Assembly: GCA_038237925.1 (NCBI GenBank)
Contig: JBBRYF010000005.1
Coordinates: 1 to 64,000 of the forward strand
Length of the DNA: 64,000 nt
Direction of reading: 5' to 3'
Source: AC-32 sp038237925
GTDB taxonomy: Bacteria; Actinomycetota; Thermoleophilia; Gaiellales; Gaiellaceae
Shown: positions 35,792 to 44,951 of the stretch, piece after piece
How the letters are laid out: each line of letters begins with the position of its first letter
Numbering within the stretch: position 1 is the first letter of the stretch
Program-made: the position numbers and the translations under genes
The notes under the pieces: generated by a model
Told to the model about the DNA's origin: nothing
What the model saw: the letters and a program-made list of their open reading frames with translations, nothing else
Database searches by the model: none

Positions 35792-37185
35792 GCGGCCTCC
35801 TCCCAGTAGGGGCGGACGAAGCCGCGCCGCGCGACGAGGTCACGAAGCACCAGCATGGCCGTGTAGGTCGGCAGCGCGGCCAACTCTCCGCCCGATGGCG
35901 TCAGCTCGAGCGCGCGATCGAGCCCGGCCTCGAGCGGCGGGACGACCTCGATCGCGGCCTCGTCGAGCCCGGCGTACTTGAACCTGAGCGCGAGCTCTGC
36001 GGCGCGCTCTCCCGTGGCGACCAGCCGCTCGAGGGACCCGAGCAGCGGTTCGAAGTCGACGTCCCAGATCCAGGAGACGTCGCGACCGTCGGCGATCTCG
36101 TCGTTCAGCGCGACGAGGAGCACCTTCGGCGCGCCGCCCATGACGAGCGTCCGGACGACCTCGTTGGCGCCGGCCGGATTCTTGATCAGGAGCACGAGCA
36201 GCGACCGGTCGCCGAGGGGAATGCGCTCGAAGCGCCCAAAGGCAGCAGAAAAGCCCTGTAAGCCGGCATGTATCTCGTCGAGGGACGCGCCGAGCGCGCG
36301 GGCGAGTGCCGCCGCGGCGAGCGCGTTGTAGACGTTGTAGAGCCCGGGAACCCCCAACTCGACCCGCCGCGTGCTCTCCGGCACGACGAGGTCGAACGAG
36401 ACACTGTCGAGGCCGTTCAGCTCGATCTCGCGCGCAGAGACGTCCAGCGGCAGCCGCGCGTGGCCGCACGAGGGACAGCGAAAGTCGCCGAGGTGGCCGA
36501 TGTAGGCCGCGGCATACTCGTACGGAGTCCCGCACCGGACGCACCACTTCGAGTCGGCCGCGTGCTGCAGCTCGGGCGAGGCGTGGCGTGGGTCGTCGAG
36601 CCCGAAGACCGTTCGCACGCGAGGAGCCCGCTCTGACGCCAAATCGCTCAGCTGCGGATCGTCGGCGTTGGCGACGAGGACGGTGGTCTCCGGTAGACCG
36701 CGCACGGCCACGCGCCAACGCTCAGCGACCAGCTCGAGCTCTCCGTACCGGTCGAGCTGGTCACGAAAGAGGTTCCCGAGCGACACGGCCCGCGGAACGA
36801 CCCGTTCGAGGACCTCCGGCAGGGCGGCCTCGTCGACCTCGAACAGGCCGAGCTCGGCCCCGCGCGCCGCGACGAGCGCCGAAGCGACGCCCGAGACGAG
36901 GTTCGCGCCGGCACGGTTGTGCGCAAGGCGGCGAGTGGGGGAGAGAATCCGTGCCGCCATCGCCGCGGTGGTCGTCTTCCCGTTGGTCGCGGAGATCACG
37001 GCCGAGCCATCCGGGAGACGCGCAGCAAGCTGGTCGACGGCCCTCGGATCGAGCTTCCAGAGCAGCTTTCCGGGCAACGTCGTGCCGCCGCCGGCCCCCG
37101 CGAGGCGCGAGAAGCCCGCAACGGCGCGCGCGAAGCCGATCTCGAGGGCAAGCCGGGCAGGCACGGCGGGCACGCTACCTCCCAT
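35788..37185 (-). CDS. murT: Lipid II isoglutaminyl synthase, ligase subunit
   Basis: 465 residues. Mur-ligase ATP loop SATNGKTTT (65-72), central ligase domain and a C-terminal DUF1727 domain with NDEIADGRDVSWIWDVDFE. A four-Cys zinc ribbon (C215, C218, C237, C240) is inserted in the middle domain, as in characterised MurT. It activates the D-Glu carboxylate using ATP and ammonia from GatD. No leaderless hexamer precedes the ATG; the promoter lies in the 176-bp gap shared with the divergent subtilase. Confidence 0.95.
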   Translation of the reverse strand: MGGSVPAVPARLALEIGFARAVAGFSRLAGAGGGTTLPGKLLWKLDPRAVDQLAARLPDGSAVISATNGKTTTAAMAARILSPTRRLAHNRAGANLVSGVASALVAARGAELGLFEVDEAALPEVLERVVPRAVSLGNLFRDQLDRYGELELVAERWRVAVRGLPETTVLVANADDPQLSDLASERAPRVRTVFGLDDPRHASPELQHAADSKWCVRCGTPYEYAAAYIGHLGDFRCPSCGHARLPLDVSAREIELNGLDSVSFDLVVPESTRRVELGVPGLYNVYNALAAAALARALGASLDEIHAGLQGFSAAFGRFERIPLGDRSLLVLLIKNPAGANEVVRTLVMGGAPKVLLVALNDEIADGRDVSWIWDVDFEPLLGSLERLVATGERAAELALRFKYAGLDEAAIEVVPPLEAGLDRALELTPSGGELAALPTYTAMLVLRDLVARRGFVRPYWEEAA

Positions 37186-37361
37186 CGCGGGCGGTCACTC
37201 GTTTGAGGGAGATTTCGGGCCGTCACCCGGCCGGGGGATGTAGCACCGCCCTCGCCGGGCCTAGGTTCCGCCCGGACTTCGCGGCGGCGGCTCTCCGAGT
37301 CCTCGCCGCGAGCTGGCAAAAACTGCGGCCCGCACGAAGGTGCGGAAAGGAGACACGGAAG
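37186..37361. promoter_or_regulatory. Divergent control region, murT / subtilase
   Basis: 176 bp between two divergent genes. Close to the subtilase start there is a CCGCAC-GAAG-GTGCGG hairpin (37330-37345), followed immediately by AAAGGAG (37346-37352), a good ribosome binding site 9 nt before the GTG at 37362. A GC-rich 7-bp stem lies further upstream. No convincing -35/-10 pair was found. Confidence 0.4.
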
Positions 37362-39233
37362 GTGAGGATGAACGGCGGCAATCGTGGAAATGTGCGATCG
37401 AGCGCGCTGTGGGGTACTGGTAACCGCGGCGGTGAGTCTCGTTCGAGCGCGCTCTGGGGCAAGGGCGGACGAGGGGCGATCACCGCGCTTGCGGCGATGC
37501 TGGCGATCAGCGTTCCCCTCGCATCCAGCGCAGTGCACCGGAAGCACGCGAGGCTGAGCGCACACGCGTCGGCCAAGAAGACCTGGATCTCGCCGGGCCT
37601 CCTGCGTGGAGCCAAGCGGCATCCGAACCAGTACGTGCGCGTGATCATCCAGAGCACCAACGGCACCATGTCGCCGGCGCTCTCGGCCTTCACCCACGTC
37701 AACCAGTATGCGGACGACACTCGCGACGGCGTCGACCGGCGCCTGAGCCTGATCAATGGCATCGCGGCCACGGTCAAGGCGAGCGCCCTGCCGAGGCTCG
37801 TGAAGCTGCCGAACTTGCTCGTCACCCCCGACGTCCAGGTTCACGTCAGCGGGTACAGCTCGGGCCAGCTCTGGCCCTACGAGACGGGTGTCTCGAAGGC
37901 CTGGAGCGGCCCGGACTCCCCGCGCGGGGGCTCCGTCCCGACGATCGCGGTCATCGACTCGGGCATCCAGCCCGGGCGTACGGCCGACTTCGGCGGGCGC
38001 GTCCTGTCGAGCGTGAAGTTCAGCACGCTTCCGGACGAGTCCCCGGGCGATGGGCGCGGCCACGGCACCTTCGTGGCGGGCATCGCGGCGGGCGCGGCCG
38101 ACGGATACACCGGAGCGACGCCTCAGGCTCCGCTGGTCTCACTCGACGTCATGGACGACCACGGCATCGCACGGACTAGCGACGTGATTGCGGCGTGCCA
38201 GTGGATCCTGGCGAATAAGGCCCAGTACAACATCCGGATTGCGAACCTCTCGCTGCATTCGGCGAACAAGAGCCACTTCTTCCAGGACCCGCTCGACCAG
38301 GCCGTGGAGAAGCTCTGGTTCAACGGTGTGGTCGTGGTCGCGGCGGCCGGTAACTACGGCCTCGGCGGGACGCCCAGCGGCGTGCTCTACGCGCCGGGCA
38401 ACGATCCGTTCGTGATCACCGTCGGCGCGATCGACATCGGTGGCACGAAGAACCTGAAGGACGACACCAACGCACCGTGGTCGGCCTACGGCCGGACCGA
38501 GGACGGGTTCATGAAGCCCGACCTCGCCGCTCCGGGCCGCTACATGGTCGGCCCGGTGCCGATGGACTCGACGCTCGCTGTCGACCGGGCAGACAAGATC
38601 GTCACGCCCGGCTACATCCAGCTGTCGGGGACGTCGTTCGCGGCTCCGGTAATCTCGGGCGCAGCGGCGCAGCTCCTGGCCAAGCATCCGGAGTTCACCC
38701 CGGATCAGGTCAAGGGCGCACTGATGGCCTCCACGAAGGACGTGGACAGTGCCGACCTCGGTTCGGTCGGCGTGGGCGAGCTCCAGATGAGCAAGGCGTC
38801 CTACATCACGCGGCCGCCGAACCCGAACAAGGCGCTCGACCAGTGGGTAAAGGCCGATCAGTTGGCCGGCACCAGCTTCGACGCCGTCAGCTGGCTCGAC
38901 GTCGCCAAGGCGAACGTCTCCTGGGACTCGGTTTCCTGGGACTCGGTTTCCTGGACCGACGCGTCCTGGAACGTCGTCTCCTGGGCCGATGTCTCCTGGG
39001 CTTCGGTCTCCTGGGCCGACGTCTCCTGGGCCGACGTCTCCTGGGCCGATGTCTCCTGGGCCGACGTGTCCTACGAGGACGCGGCCGAAGGCGACACCGG
39101 CGGCGACCCGAACGGCTACCAGCTGACGCCGGAACAGGCGGCAGAGATCATGGCCGATCCAACGACCGCACCCGACCCGGGCAACCTGCCGGCCGACGTT
39201 GCCTCGGTCGTCAGCGATCCACCTGCACCCTAA
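37362..39233 (+). CDS. Secreted S8 (subtilisin-like) peptidase with Ser-Trp pentad repeats
   Basis: 623 residues. The catalytic triad is D199 (IAVIDSG), H234 (GRGHGT) and S425 (GTSFAAP), with oxyanion Asn N331. Before the signal-like helix (about 39-57) is an unusual extension with a near-duplicated RSSALWG motif (12-18 and 27-33). The C-terminus holds twelve Ser-aromatic pairs, eleven at a strict 5-residue step (509-571), then an acidic tail. It is probably exported and acts outside the cell. The start is GTG 37362 with AAAGGAG ahead; ATG 37368 is an alternative. A strong terminator follows. Confidence 0.9.
   Translation: MRMNGGNRGNVRSSALWGTGNRGGESRSSALWGKGGRGAITALAAMLAISVPLASSAVHRKHARLSAHASAKKTWISPGLLRGAKRHPNQYVRVIIQSTNGTMSPALSAFTHVNQYADDTRDGVDRRLSLINGIAATVKASALPRLVKLPNLLVTPDVQVHVSGYSSGQLWPYETGVSKAWSGPDSPRGGSVPTIAVIDSGIQPGRTADFGGRVLSSVKFSTLPDESPGDGRGHGTFVAGIAAGAADGYTGATPQAPLVSLDVMDDHGIARTSDVIAACQWILANKAQYNIRIANLSLHSANKSHFFQDPLDQAVEKLWFNGVVVVAAAGNYGLGGTPSGVLYAPGNDPFVITVGAIDIGGTKNLKDDTNAPWSAYGRTEDGFMKPDLAAPGRYMVGPVPMDSTLAVDRADKIVTPGYIQLSGTSFAAPVISGAAAQLLAKHPEFTPDQVKGALMASTKDVDSADLGSVGVGELQMSKASYITRPPNPNKALDQWVKADQLAGTSFDAVSWLDVAKANVSWDSVSWDSVSWTDASWNVVSWADVSWASVSWADVSWADVSWADVSWADVSYEDAAEGDTGGDPNGYQLTPEQAAEIMADPTTAPDPGNLPADVASVVSDPPAP
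38889..39074 (+). repeat. 15-bp coding repeat (SW-x-x-V pentads)
   Basis: The subtilase C-terminus encodes Ser-Trp every five residues (510-571), giving a 15-bp DNA period built around TCCTGGGCCGACGTC. Four copies near 39010-39060 are almost identical at DNA level, so the tract has probably grown by recent duplication or slippage. Confidence 0.9.
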
Positions 39234-39261
39234 GGCGACGGACGGGGCATAGCACCTCACC

Positions 39262-39297
39262 TGAGGGGCCGGGCGACACCCGGCCCCTCACTCTTTC
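39262..39297 (+). terminator. Rho-independent terminator after the subtilase gene
   Basis: Perfect 12-bp stem (39262-39273 with 39279-39290), a CGACA loop, and a pyrimidine/T-rich tail CTCTTTC. It lies 28 nt after the stop codon. Confidence 0.85.
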
Positions 39298-39507
39298 GGG
39301 GGATATTCGGCGCGTGCCGAAAAAGGGGGATGTGACCCCCCGTCGACCGACGTAGCTTCCAATGGTGGTGGGCCATCCGGCGCAGATCACCACGGGGTAC
39401 CGACTTTTTGTTCCTGCGGATCGCGCTGACCGCGCGAAGATCGGAGACAACGAGCAGGCGATGACGAGCTTTGAGCTCAGCCTGACGCAAGTGCAGAGAG
39501 GGCCGGC
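39298..39507 (+). promoter_or_regulatory. Structured leader upstream of the GGDEF/HD-GYP gene
   Basis: 210 bp with three successive hairpins: TTCGGC-GCGT-GCCGAA (39306-39321), a five-G/five-C stem (39325-39340), and GTGGTG...CACCAC further on. It is compatible with a regulatory leader, but it does not match the c-di-GMP-I or -II riboswitch consensus that I know. No clear promoter seen. Confidence 0.35.
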
Positions 39508-42234
39508 TTGAGCGCGGTCCCGAGCTCCATCGCGCACGATGTCGAGGCGGTCGGCCCCGACGTTCCGAAGCTCGCTCCGAGAGCCGCCGGCTATTTCTTC
39601 ATCGTCGCAGCCGTGACGATGGCCACGGTCGTCCCGCTGCTTTCGCACCTGAGCCCCCGGACTCCGGGCTGGCTCACCTTCGTCGTTCTCGCGACGATCG
39701 CGGCCGTCGCGCAGCTGTTCGTCGTGCGCACGCCGCGGAACCAGTCGTACCACACGACGATCGTGTTCCTGATCCCCGCGGCGATGCTGCTCCCGCCGGA
39801 GCTCGTGGCGCTGATCGGCCTCATCCAGCACGTCCCGGAGTGGCTCAAGAACCGCAGCGCCTGGTACATCCAGATCTTCAACATCTGCAACTGGACGCTC
39901 TCGATGCTGGCCGCGTATGCGGCCTTCCACGGAATCGTCGGCCTCGGCTCGGGTAGCAAGCTCGTGTACGCGGGCGCGGGCCTGGCCGCTGCCGCCGCGA
40001 TCGTCGGCGTCAATCACCTCTTGATGGCCCCGATGCTGCACCTCGCGCGCGGCCACTCGCTGCGTGAGTCCGGGCTCTTCTCATTCCCGAGCCTCTCGAC
40101 CGACCTCGTGCTCGCGATGCTGGGCGTCGCGATGGCTGCCTTCTGGGTGCGCAACCCCTGGCTGATCCCGTTCTCGGTCGCGCCGCTGCTGCTGATCCAC
40201 CGCTCGCTCTCGGTACCGCAGCTGCAGGAGGAGGCGCGCGTCGATCCCAAGACCGGTCTCTTCAACGCTCGCCACTTCGCAGCGGCGTTGAGCGAGGAAC
40301 TGCTGCGCGCCGAGCGCTTCGAGCGGCCGCTTTCGCTCGTGATGGCGGACCTCGACCTGCTCCGCGACATCAACAACACCTACGGCCACCTCGCGGGCGA
40401 CGCCGTGCTCCAAGGCATCGCCGAGGTCTTCCGCTCGCAGCTGCGCCATTACGACGTGCCGGCGCGCTTCGGCGGGGAGGAGTTCGCGATCCTGCTCCCG
40501 GAGACGCCGCCGGATCAGGCTTTCGAGATCGCCGAGCGGATCCGGCGCGCCGTTGCCGCCCGCGCGTACGACGTCGAGACCTCGAGCGAGCCGATTCGCG
40601 CCACGGTCTCGATCGGTGTCGCAGGCTTCCCGCGTGACGGCTCGGACGCGAACGAGCTGATCCACCAGGCCGACCTCGCGGTCTACCGCGCCAAGCTCCA
40701 GGGGCGCAACCGCGTGCTCGATGCGAGCTCGGAGCCGCTGCTCATGCCCGAGAAGCGCCAGGGACGGCTCGTCGCGGTGCCGGAGGACGGTGACCATATC
40801 GTCCCGTTGCCGCCTGCAGCCGAGAGCGCGCCCGACCAGGAGCGGCGCCATCCGCGGCCGCACGCGATGCACGGCCCGCGCTTCCTCTCGCTCTCACGTC
40901 GCCTCGCGGTCTTCGTCGGGATAGTCAGCGCGGTCGGCGTCGGGGCCGGCATCTTCGGCGCGGTCTTCGGCAACAGCACCGACTGGATCGGCCTCGTGGC
41001 CCTCGTGGCCCTGGTCGGCGCGGGGCAGGCCCTCGCGCTCGAGGTCGACGACGGCTCGATCTCCGTCAGCGCGGTCGGCTCGATCGCCGGCGCCGCGCTC
41101 TTCGGCCCTCGTGCCGCGCTCGCGATCGCGCTCACGATCGCCGCGGTCGAGTGGAGCGCTCGTCGCTCGCCGTTCCACTATGTGGTCTTCAACGTCGGCA
41201 CGCTCTCGCTCTCGTCGCTGGCGGCTGCAGGTGTGTTCACGGCCGGCTTCGGCGGCGACCTCGGCAAGTTCGTCTACGTCGCCGCGGGCATCGCAGCGGG
41301 TGCGACCTACTTCGCGGTCAACATGAGCCTGCTCAGCGCCGTGGTCGCGATCGAGGGGCACGAGCGCTGGTGGGCGGTGTTCAAGGAGCGCTTCGCCTGG
41401 CTCGCGACGCACTACCTCGTCTACGGCTTTATCGGCGGCGTGATCTGGGTCGGGCACGAGACGGCCGGCCTGTGGGCGCTCGCGGTCTTCGCGGTTCCGC
41501 TGCTGCTGATGCGCAAGACGCAGGAGGCGTATCTCCGCCACACGCAGCGCAGCGCCCAGAAGCTCCGTGCCGCGGCCGAGACGATCCAGACGCAGAACGT
41601 CTCTCTCGAGCACGCGAACCGGCTGCTGAAGGAGCGCTCGACCGCCGCGATGGAGAGCCTCTCAGCCACGGTCGACGCGCGGGACGCCTACACCGCCGGC
41701 CATTCGCGCCGCGTGCAGCAACTCGCCCTGGCGGTCGGCCGCGAGCTGGGCCTCTCGCAGGCGGAGCTCGATCTTCTCGGCCACGCGGCGCTCTTCCACG
41801 ACATCGGGAAGCTCGCGATTCCGGACGCCATCCTCCTGAAGCCCGCGAGCCTCACAGCGGAGGAGTGGGAGCTGATGCAGCGCCACGCCGACGAAGGCGC
41901 GCGCATCATCGACCGCCTCGGCTTCCTCAACGACGCCGTGCCGGCTATCCGCCACCATCACGAGCGGTTCGACGGCACCGGGTATCCCGAGGGCCTGAAG
42001 GGGGAGGAGATCCCGCTCGGCGCCAGGATCATCCACGTCGCCGACGCTCTCGACTCGATGCTGACGACGCGGATCTACCGCGCGGCCCGGCCGGCCACGG
42101 AGGCGCTCGACGAGCTCCGCGGCGCTGCGGGCAGCCAGTTCTGCCCACGGTGCGTGACCGCACTCGAGCGGATCCTGCCGATCGAGGCACTCGACGACGA
42201 AGGCACACGCGCTCGCGTGCTCGTCGCGTCCTAG
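39508..42234 (+). CDS. Membrane diguanylate cyclase / HD-GYP phosphodiesterase
   Basis: 908 residues from a TTG. Order: membrane block (about 28-235), GGDEF domain with GGEEF at 322-326 and an intact inhibitory I-site RHYD (313-316), a Pro-rich linker, a second membrane block (about 465-670), then a canonical HD-GYP domain (H732, H764-D765, HHHERFDGTGYP near 816). It can in principle both make and break c-di-GMP. The I-site suggests product inhibition of the cyclase. Fusing these two output domains around two membrane blocks is less common than GGDEF-EAL. Confidence 0.92.
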   Translation: MSAVPSSIAHDVEAVGPDVPKLAPRAAGYFFIVAAVTMATVVPLLSHLSPRTPGWLTFVVLATIAAVAQLFVVRTPRNQSYHTTIVFLIPAAMLLPPELVALIGLIQHVPEWLKNRSAWYIQIFNICNWTLSMLAAYAAFHGIVGLGSGSKLVYAGAGLAAAAAIVGVNHLLMAPMLHLARGHSLRESGLFSFPSLSTDLVLAMLGVAMAAFWVRNPWLIPFSVAPLLLIHRSLSVPQLQEEARVDPKTGLFNARHFAAALSEELLRAERFERPLSLVMADLDLLRDINNTYGHLAGDAVLQGIAEVFRSQLRHYDVPARFGGEEFAILLPETPPDQAFEIAERIRRAVAARAYDVETSSEPIRATVSIGVAGFPRDGSDANELIHQADLAVYRAKLQGRNRVLDASSEPLLMPEKRQGRLVAVPEDGDHIVPLPPAAESAPDQERRHPRPHAMHGPRFLSLSRRLAVFVGIVSAVGVGAGIFGAVFGNSTDWIGLVALVALVGAGQALALEVDDGSISVSAVGSIAGAALFGPRAALAIALTIAAVEWSARRSPFHYVVFNVGTLSLSSLAAAGVFTAGFGGDLGKFVYVAAGIAAGATYFAVNMSLLSAVVAIEGHERWWAVFKERFAWLATHYLVYGFIGGVIWVGHETAGLWALAVFAVPLLLMRKTQEAYLRHTQRSAQKLRAAAETIQTQNVSLEHANRLLKERSTAAMESLSATVDARDAYTAGHSRRVQQLALAVGRELGLSQAELDLLGHAALFHDIGKLAIPDAILLKPASLTAEEWELMQRHADEGARIIDRLGFLNDAVPAIRHHHERFDGTGYPEGLKGEEIPLGARIIHVADALDSMLTTRIYRAARPATEALDELRGAAGSQFCPRCVTALERILPIEALDDEGTRARVLVAS

Positions 42235-42275
42235 TCGGATCTGCTAGCAAACCCCTCCAAACGCTAATTCGGTAT

Positions 42276-42303
42276 TTGCAGCCGGGCGAAGTTGCTCTAT
42301 CCT
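42276..42303 (+). promoter_or_regulatory. Promoter of the HNH-repeat protein gene
   Basis: TTGCAG (42276-42281), 16-bp spacer, TATCCT (42298-42303). The predicted start is about 9 nt before the ATG at 42319. Confidence 0.5.
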
Positions 42304-42318
42304 GTTTGGAGAGATCCA

Positions 42319-43005
42319 ATGCCCCGCAGGCCCCAGTATCGCGCGCTCGCGGGCATCGACCGGAAGGCGCTGGAGGCCTTCCAGGCCGGCATCCGCAAGC
42401 GCTACTCCGACGAGCAGATCCTCGCGGAGCTCTCCGCGTCCGCAAAGCGGCTCGATCGCTCGCCCACGATGCGGGAGTTCGCTGCCGATCCGGAGACAAG
42501 TGTCCACCCGCAGACCGTGATCGAGCACTTCGGCAGCTGGAACGAGGCCAAGCGGAAAGCCGGCCTCGTGCCACGGCGCTTCGCGAGTCGTGAGGAGCTG
42601 CTCGAGCTGCTGAAGGGCCTGGGTGAGGAGCTCGGCCGGATCCCGACGGCTCGCGACATCGAGGAGCACCGTGGCCGGATGCCGTCGAAGTCGCTCTACT
42701 GGCACACGTTCGGCTCGCTTGCGAACGCGCTCCGCGAGGCAGGCTTCGACGTGCCGGTGGGGGAGGAGAAGCTCGAGCGCGCGCTCGAGCAGGGCATGGC
42801 CCTGGCGCGCGAGCTCGGTCGCCTGCCGAAATTCGCCGACTGGTCCGAGAAGCGGAAGGGAGACGAGGCGATGCTGACCGAGTGGCAGATCTACCGCATG
42901 TTCGAGGGTCGCAAGGGCGCCTGGTCGACCTTCCAGTTCCTCGTCCGCGAGCGCCTCGTGGCCTCGGGGACCGCCGTGGGCGGAGACGGCAGGATCGAAA
43001 GCTAG
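42319..43005 (+). CDS. Protein with homing-endonuclease-associated (HNH) repeats
   Basis: 228 residues. Three related modules of about 55 residues carry the pattern R-x-P-T-x-x-[ED]-[FI]...FGSWNEAKRKAGL (clear in 58-92 and again around 118-150). This matches the 'HNH_repeat' DNA-binding module usually found beside homing endonucleases. No HNH, GIY-YIG or LAGLIDADG nuclease motif is present, so it is probably a DNA-binding regulator or a remnant of one. ATG chosen over an upstream TTG because of the promoter spacing. Its end overlaps the convergent amidotransferase by 4 nt. Confidence 0.75.
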   Translation: MPRRPQYRALAGIDRKALEAFQAGIRKRYSDEQILAELSASAKRLDRSPTMREFAADPETSVHPQTVIEHFGSWNEAKRKAGLVPRRFASREELLELLKGLGEELGRIPTARDIEEHRGRMPSKSLYWHTFGSLANALREAGFDVPVGEEKLERALEQGMALARELGRLPKFADWSEKRKGDEAMLTEWQIYRMFEGRKGAWSTFQFLVRERLVASGTAVGGDGRIES

Positions 43006-43790
43006 AGCGAGGCCAGCGCCGCGAGGCGCTGGAGGCAGAACGCGCCCTCTTGCGGCGCACGCACGGCGGGGAGCGAGCGCTCCTCGAAGTTTCGGTCGGG
43101 CTTGAAGCGCATCGTGTCGAGCAGCTGGCCCTCGCCGATCGCGGCAAGCGTGCCCTCCGCGAGCTCACGCTTGCGCAGCTTCAGGCGGAGGAAGCGCTCG
43201 GCAACCTCGAGCGCGGTCTTCGTGGAGGCGAACAGCGTCTCCTGGCGGCCCGTGCCGACCCAGAGCGGCCTGCCGACACCGCGGGCCAGGGAGAGCGTTC
43301 CGGAGCGCCGCTCGTCGAGCCAGGCAGTCGCCATCGAGCCTCGCAGCTGCTCGAGCGCCTGCGGACGGCCCTCGTGGGCCTCGGCGAGCGCGAAGATCGC
43401 CTCGGAGTCGACCGTCATCTCCGGCTCGGCGCGCTCGAAGCCGTGCTCGGCCATCAACTCGTCGTCGTTGAAGATGATCCCGTTGTGGACGCCGACGACG
43501 CTCCCGTGGCGGATGGGGTGGTTGTTGGCCTCGATGCGAGGGTGCCCCTTCGTGTAGTCGCGCACGTGGATGAGGGCCTCTGTCGTGCTCGACGGCACGA
43601 CCACCTGCTCGAGCAGCGCACTCGCGCCCGAGCGCTGCTTGTGGATCGCCACAGGGCTAGCGCCGCAGCGGTATGCATAGCCGACGGCGTCGGCGCCGCG
43701 CTCGGCGATTCCGGCCAGCAGAGCTTGCGCCGCGAGCGTCCGGTCGACGTCGCTGGACGCGCTCAGGCTGTATCCGGCAATTCCGCACAT
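43002..43790 (-). CDS. Class II glutamine amidotransferase
   Basis: 262 residues with the Ntn nucleophile Cys2 (MCGIAGY), RGADAVGYAY and the glutamine-binding VGVHNGIIFNDDEL. Only the glutaminase half of GlmS/PurF/AsnB-type enzymes is present; there is no SIS, PRTase or synthetase domain. It may act with a separate partner or as a regulator. The last 35 residues do not match a family I recognise. Read leftward from 43790. Confidence 0.85.
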   Translation of the reverse strand: MCGIAGYSLSASSDVDRTLAAQALLAGIAERGADAVGYAYRCGASPVAIHKQRSGASALLEQVVVPSSTTEALIHVRDYTKGHPRIEANNHPIRHGSVVGVHNGIIFNDDELMAEHGFERAEPEMTVDSEAIFALAEAHEGRPQALEQLRGSMATAWLDERRSGTLSLARGVGRPLWVGTGRQETLFASTKTALEVAERFLRLKLRKRELAEGTLAAIGEGQLLDTMRFKPDRNFEERSLPAVRAPQEGAFCLQRLAALASL

Positions 43791-43841
43791 CTCAGGAAAC
43801 CCCTTGAGTGAAACCGGCGACCATCATGGCCGCCAGAGATA

Positions 43842-43871
43842 TTGACGTCGGCTTCGGCTGAGAGTTAGGCA
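43842..43871 (+). promoter_or_regulatory. Possible promoter of the sigma factor gene
   Basis: TTGACG (43842-43847), 18-bp spacer, TAGGCA (43866-43871). The resulting leader of about 90 nt contains a GAGGGGGAGGGG stretch around 43938-43949. Confidence 0.4.
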
Positions 43872-43971
43872 TCTCCTCTGCCTCTCGGTTCGGCACCTGC
43901 CACCGACATCCCTCGTCCGGGTGGAGGCGTCCCTCAAGAGGGGGAGGGGTCAAACCGATAGAGGCTGCGTG

Positions 43972-44922
<951 letters not shown>

Positions 44923-44938
44923 TCCGACCTCTCGCGGG

Positions 44939-44944
44939 TAGCCT
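44939..44944 (+). promoter_or_regulatory. TAGCCT -10-like hexamer for the CpsB-like gene
   Basis: TAGCCT ends 7 nt before the GTG at 44952, fitting a leaderless start. Confidence 0.4.
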
Positions 44945-44951
44945 CTTCGGA

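Noticed and set aside
39298..39420. c-di-GMP riboswitch before the GGDEF gene
   Set aside because: The stems do not match the conserved core of class I or II; only the gene context suggested it.
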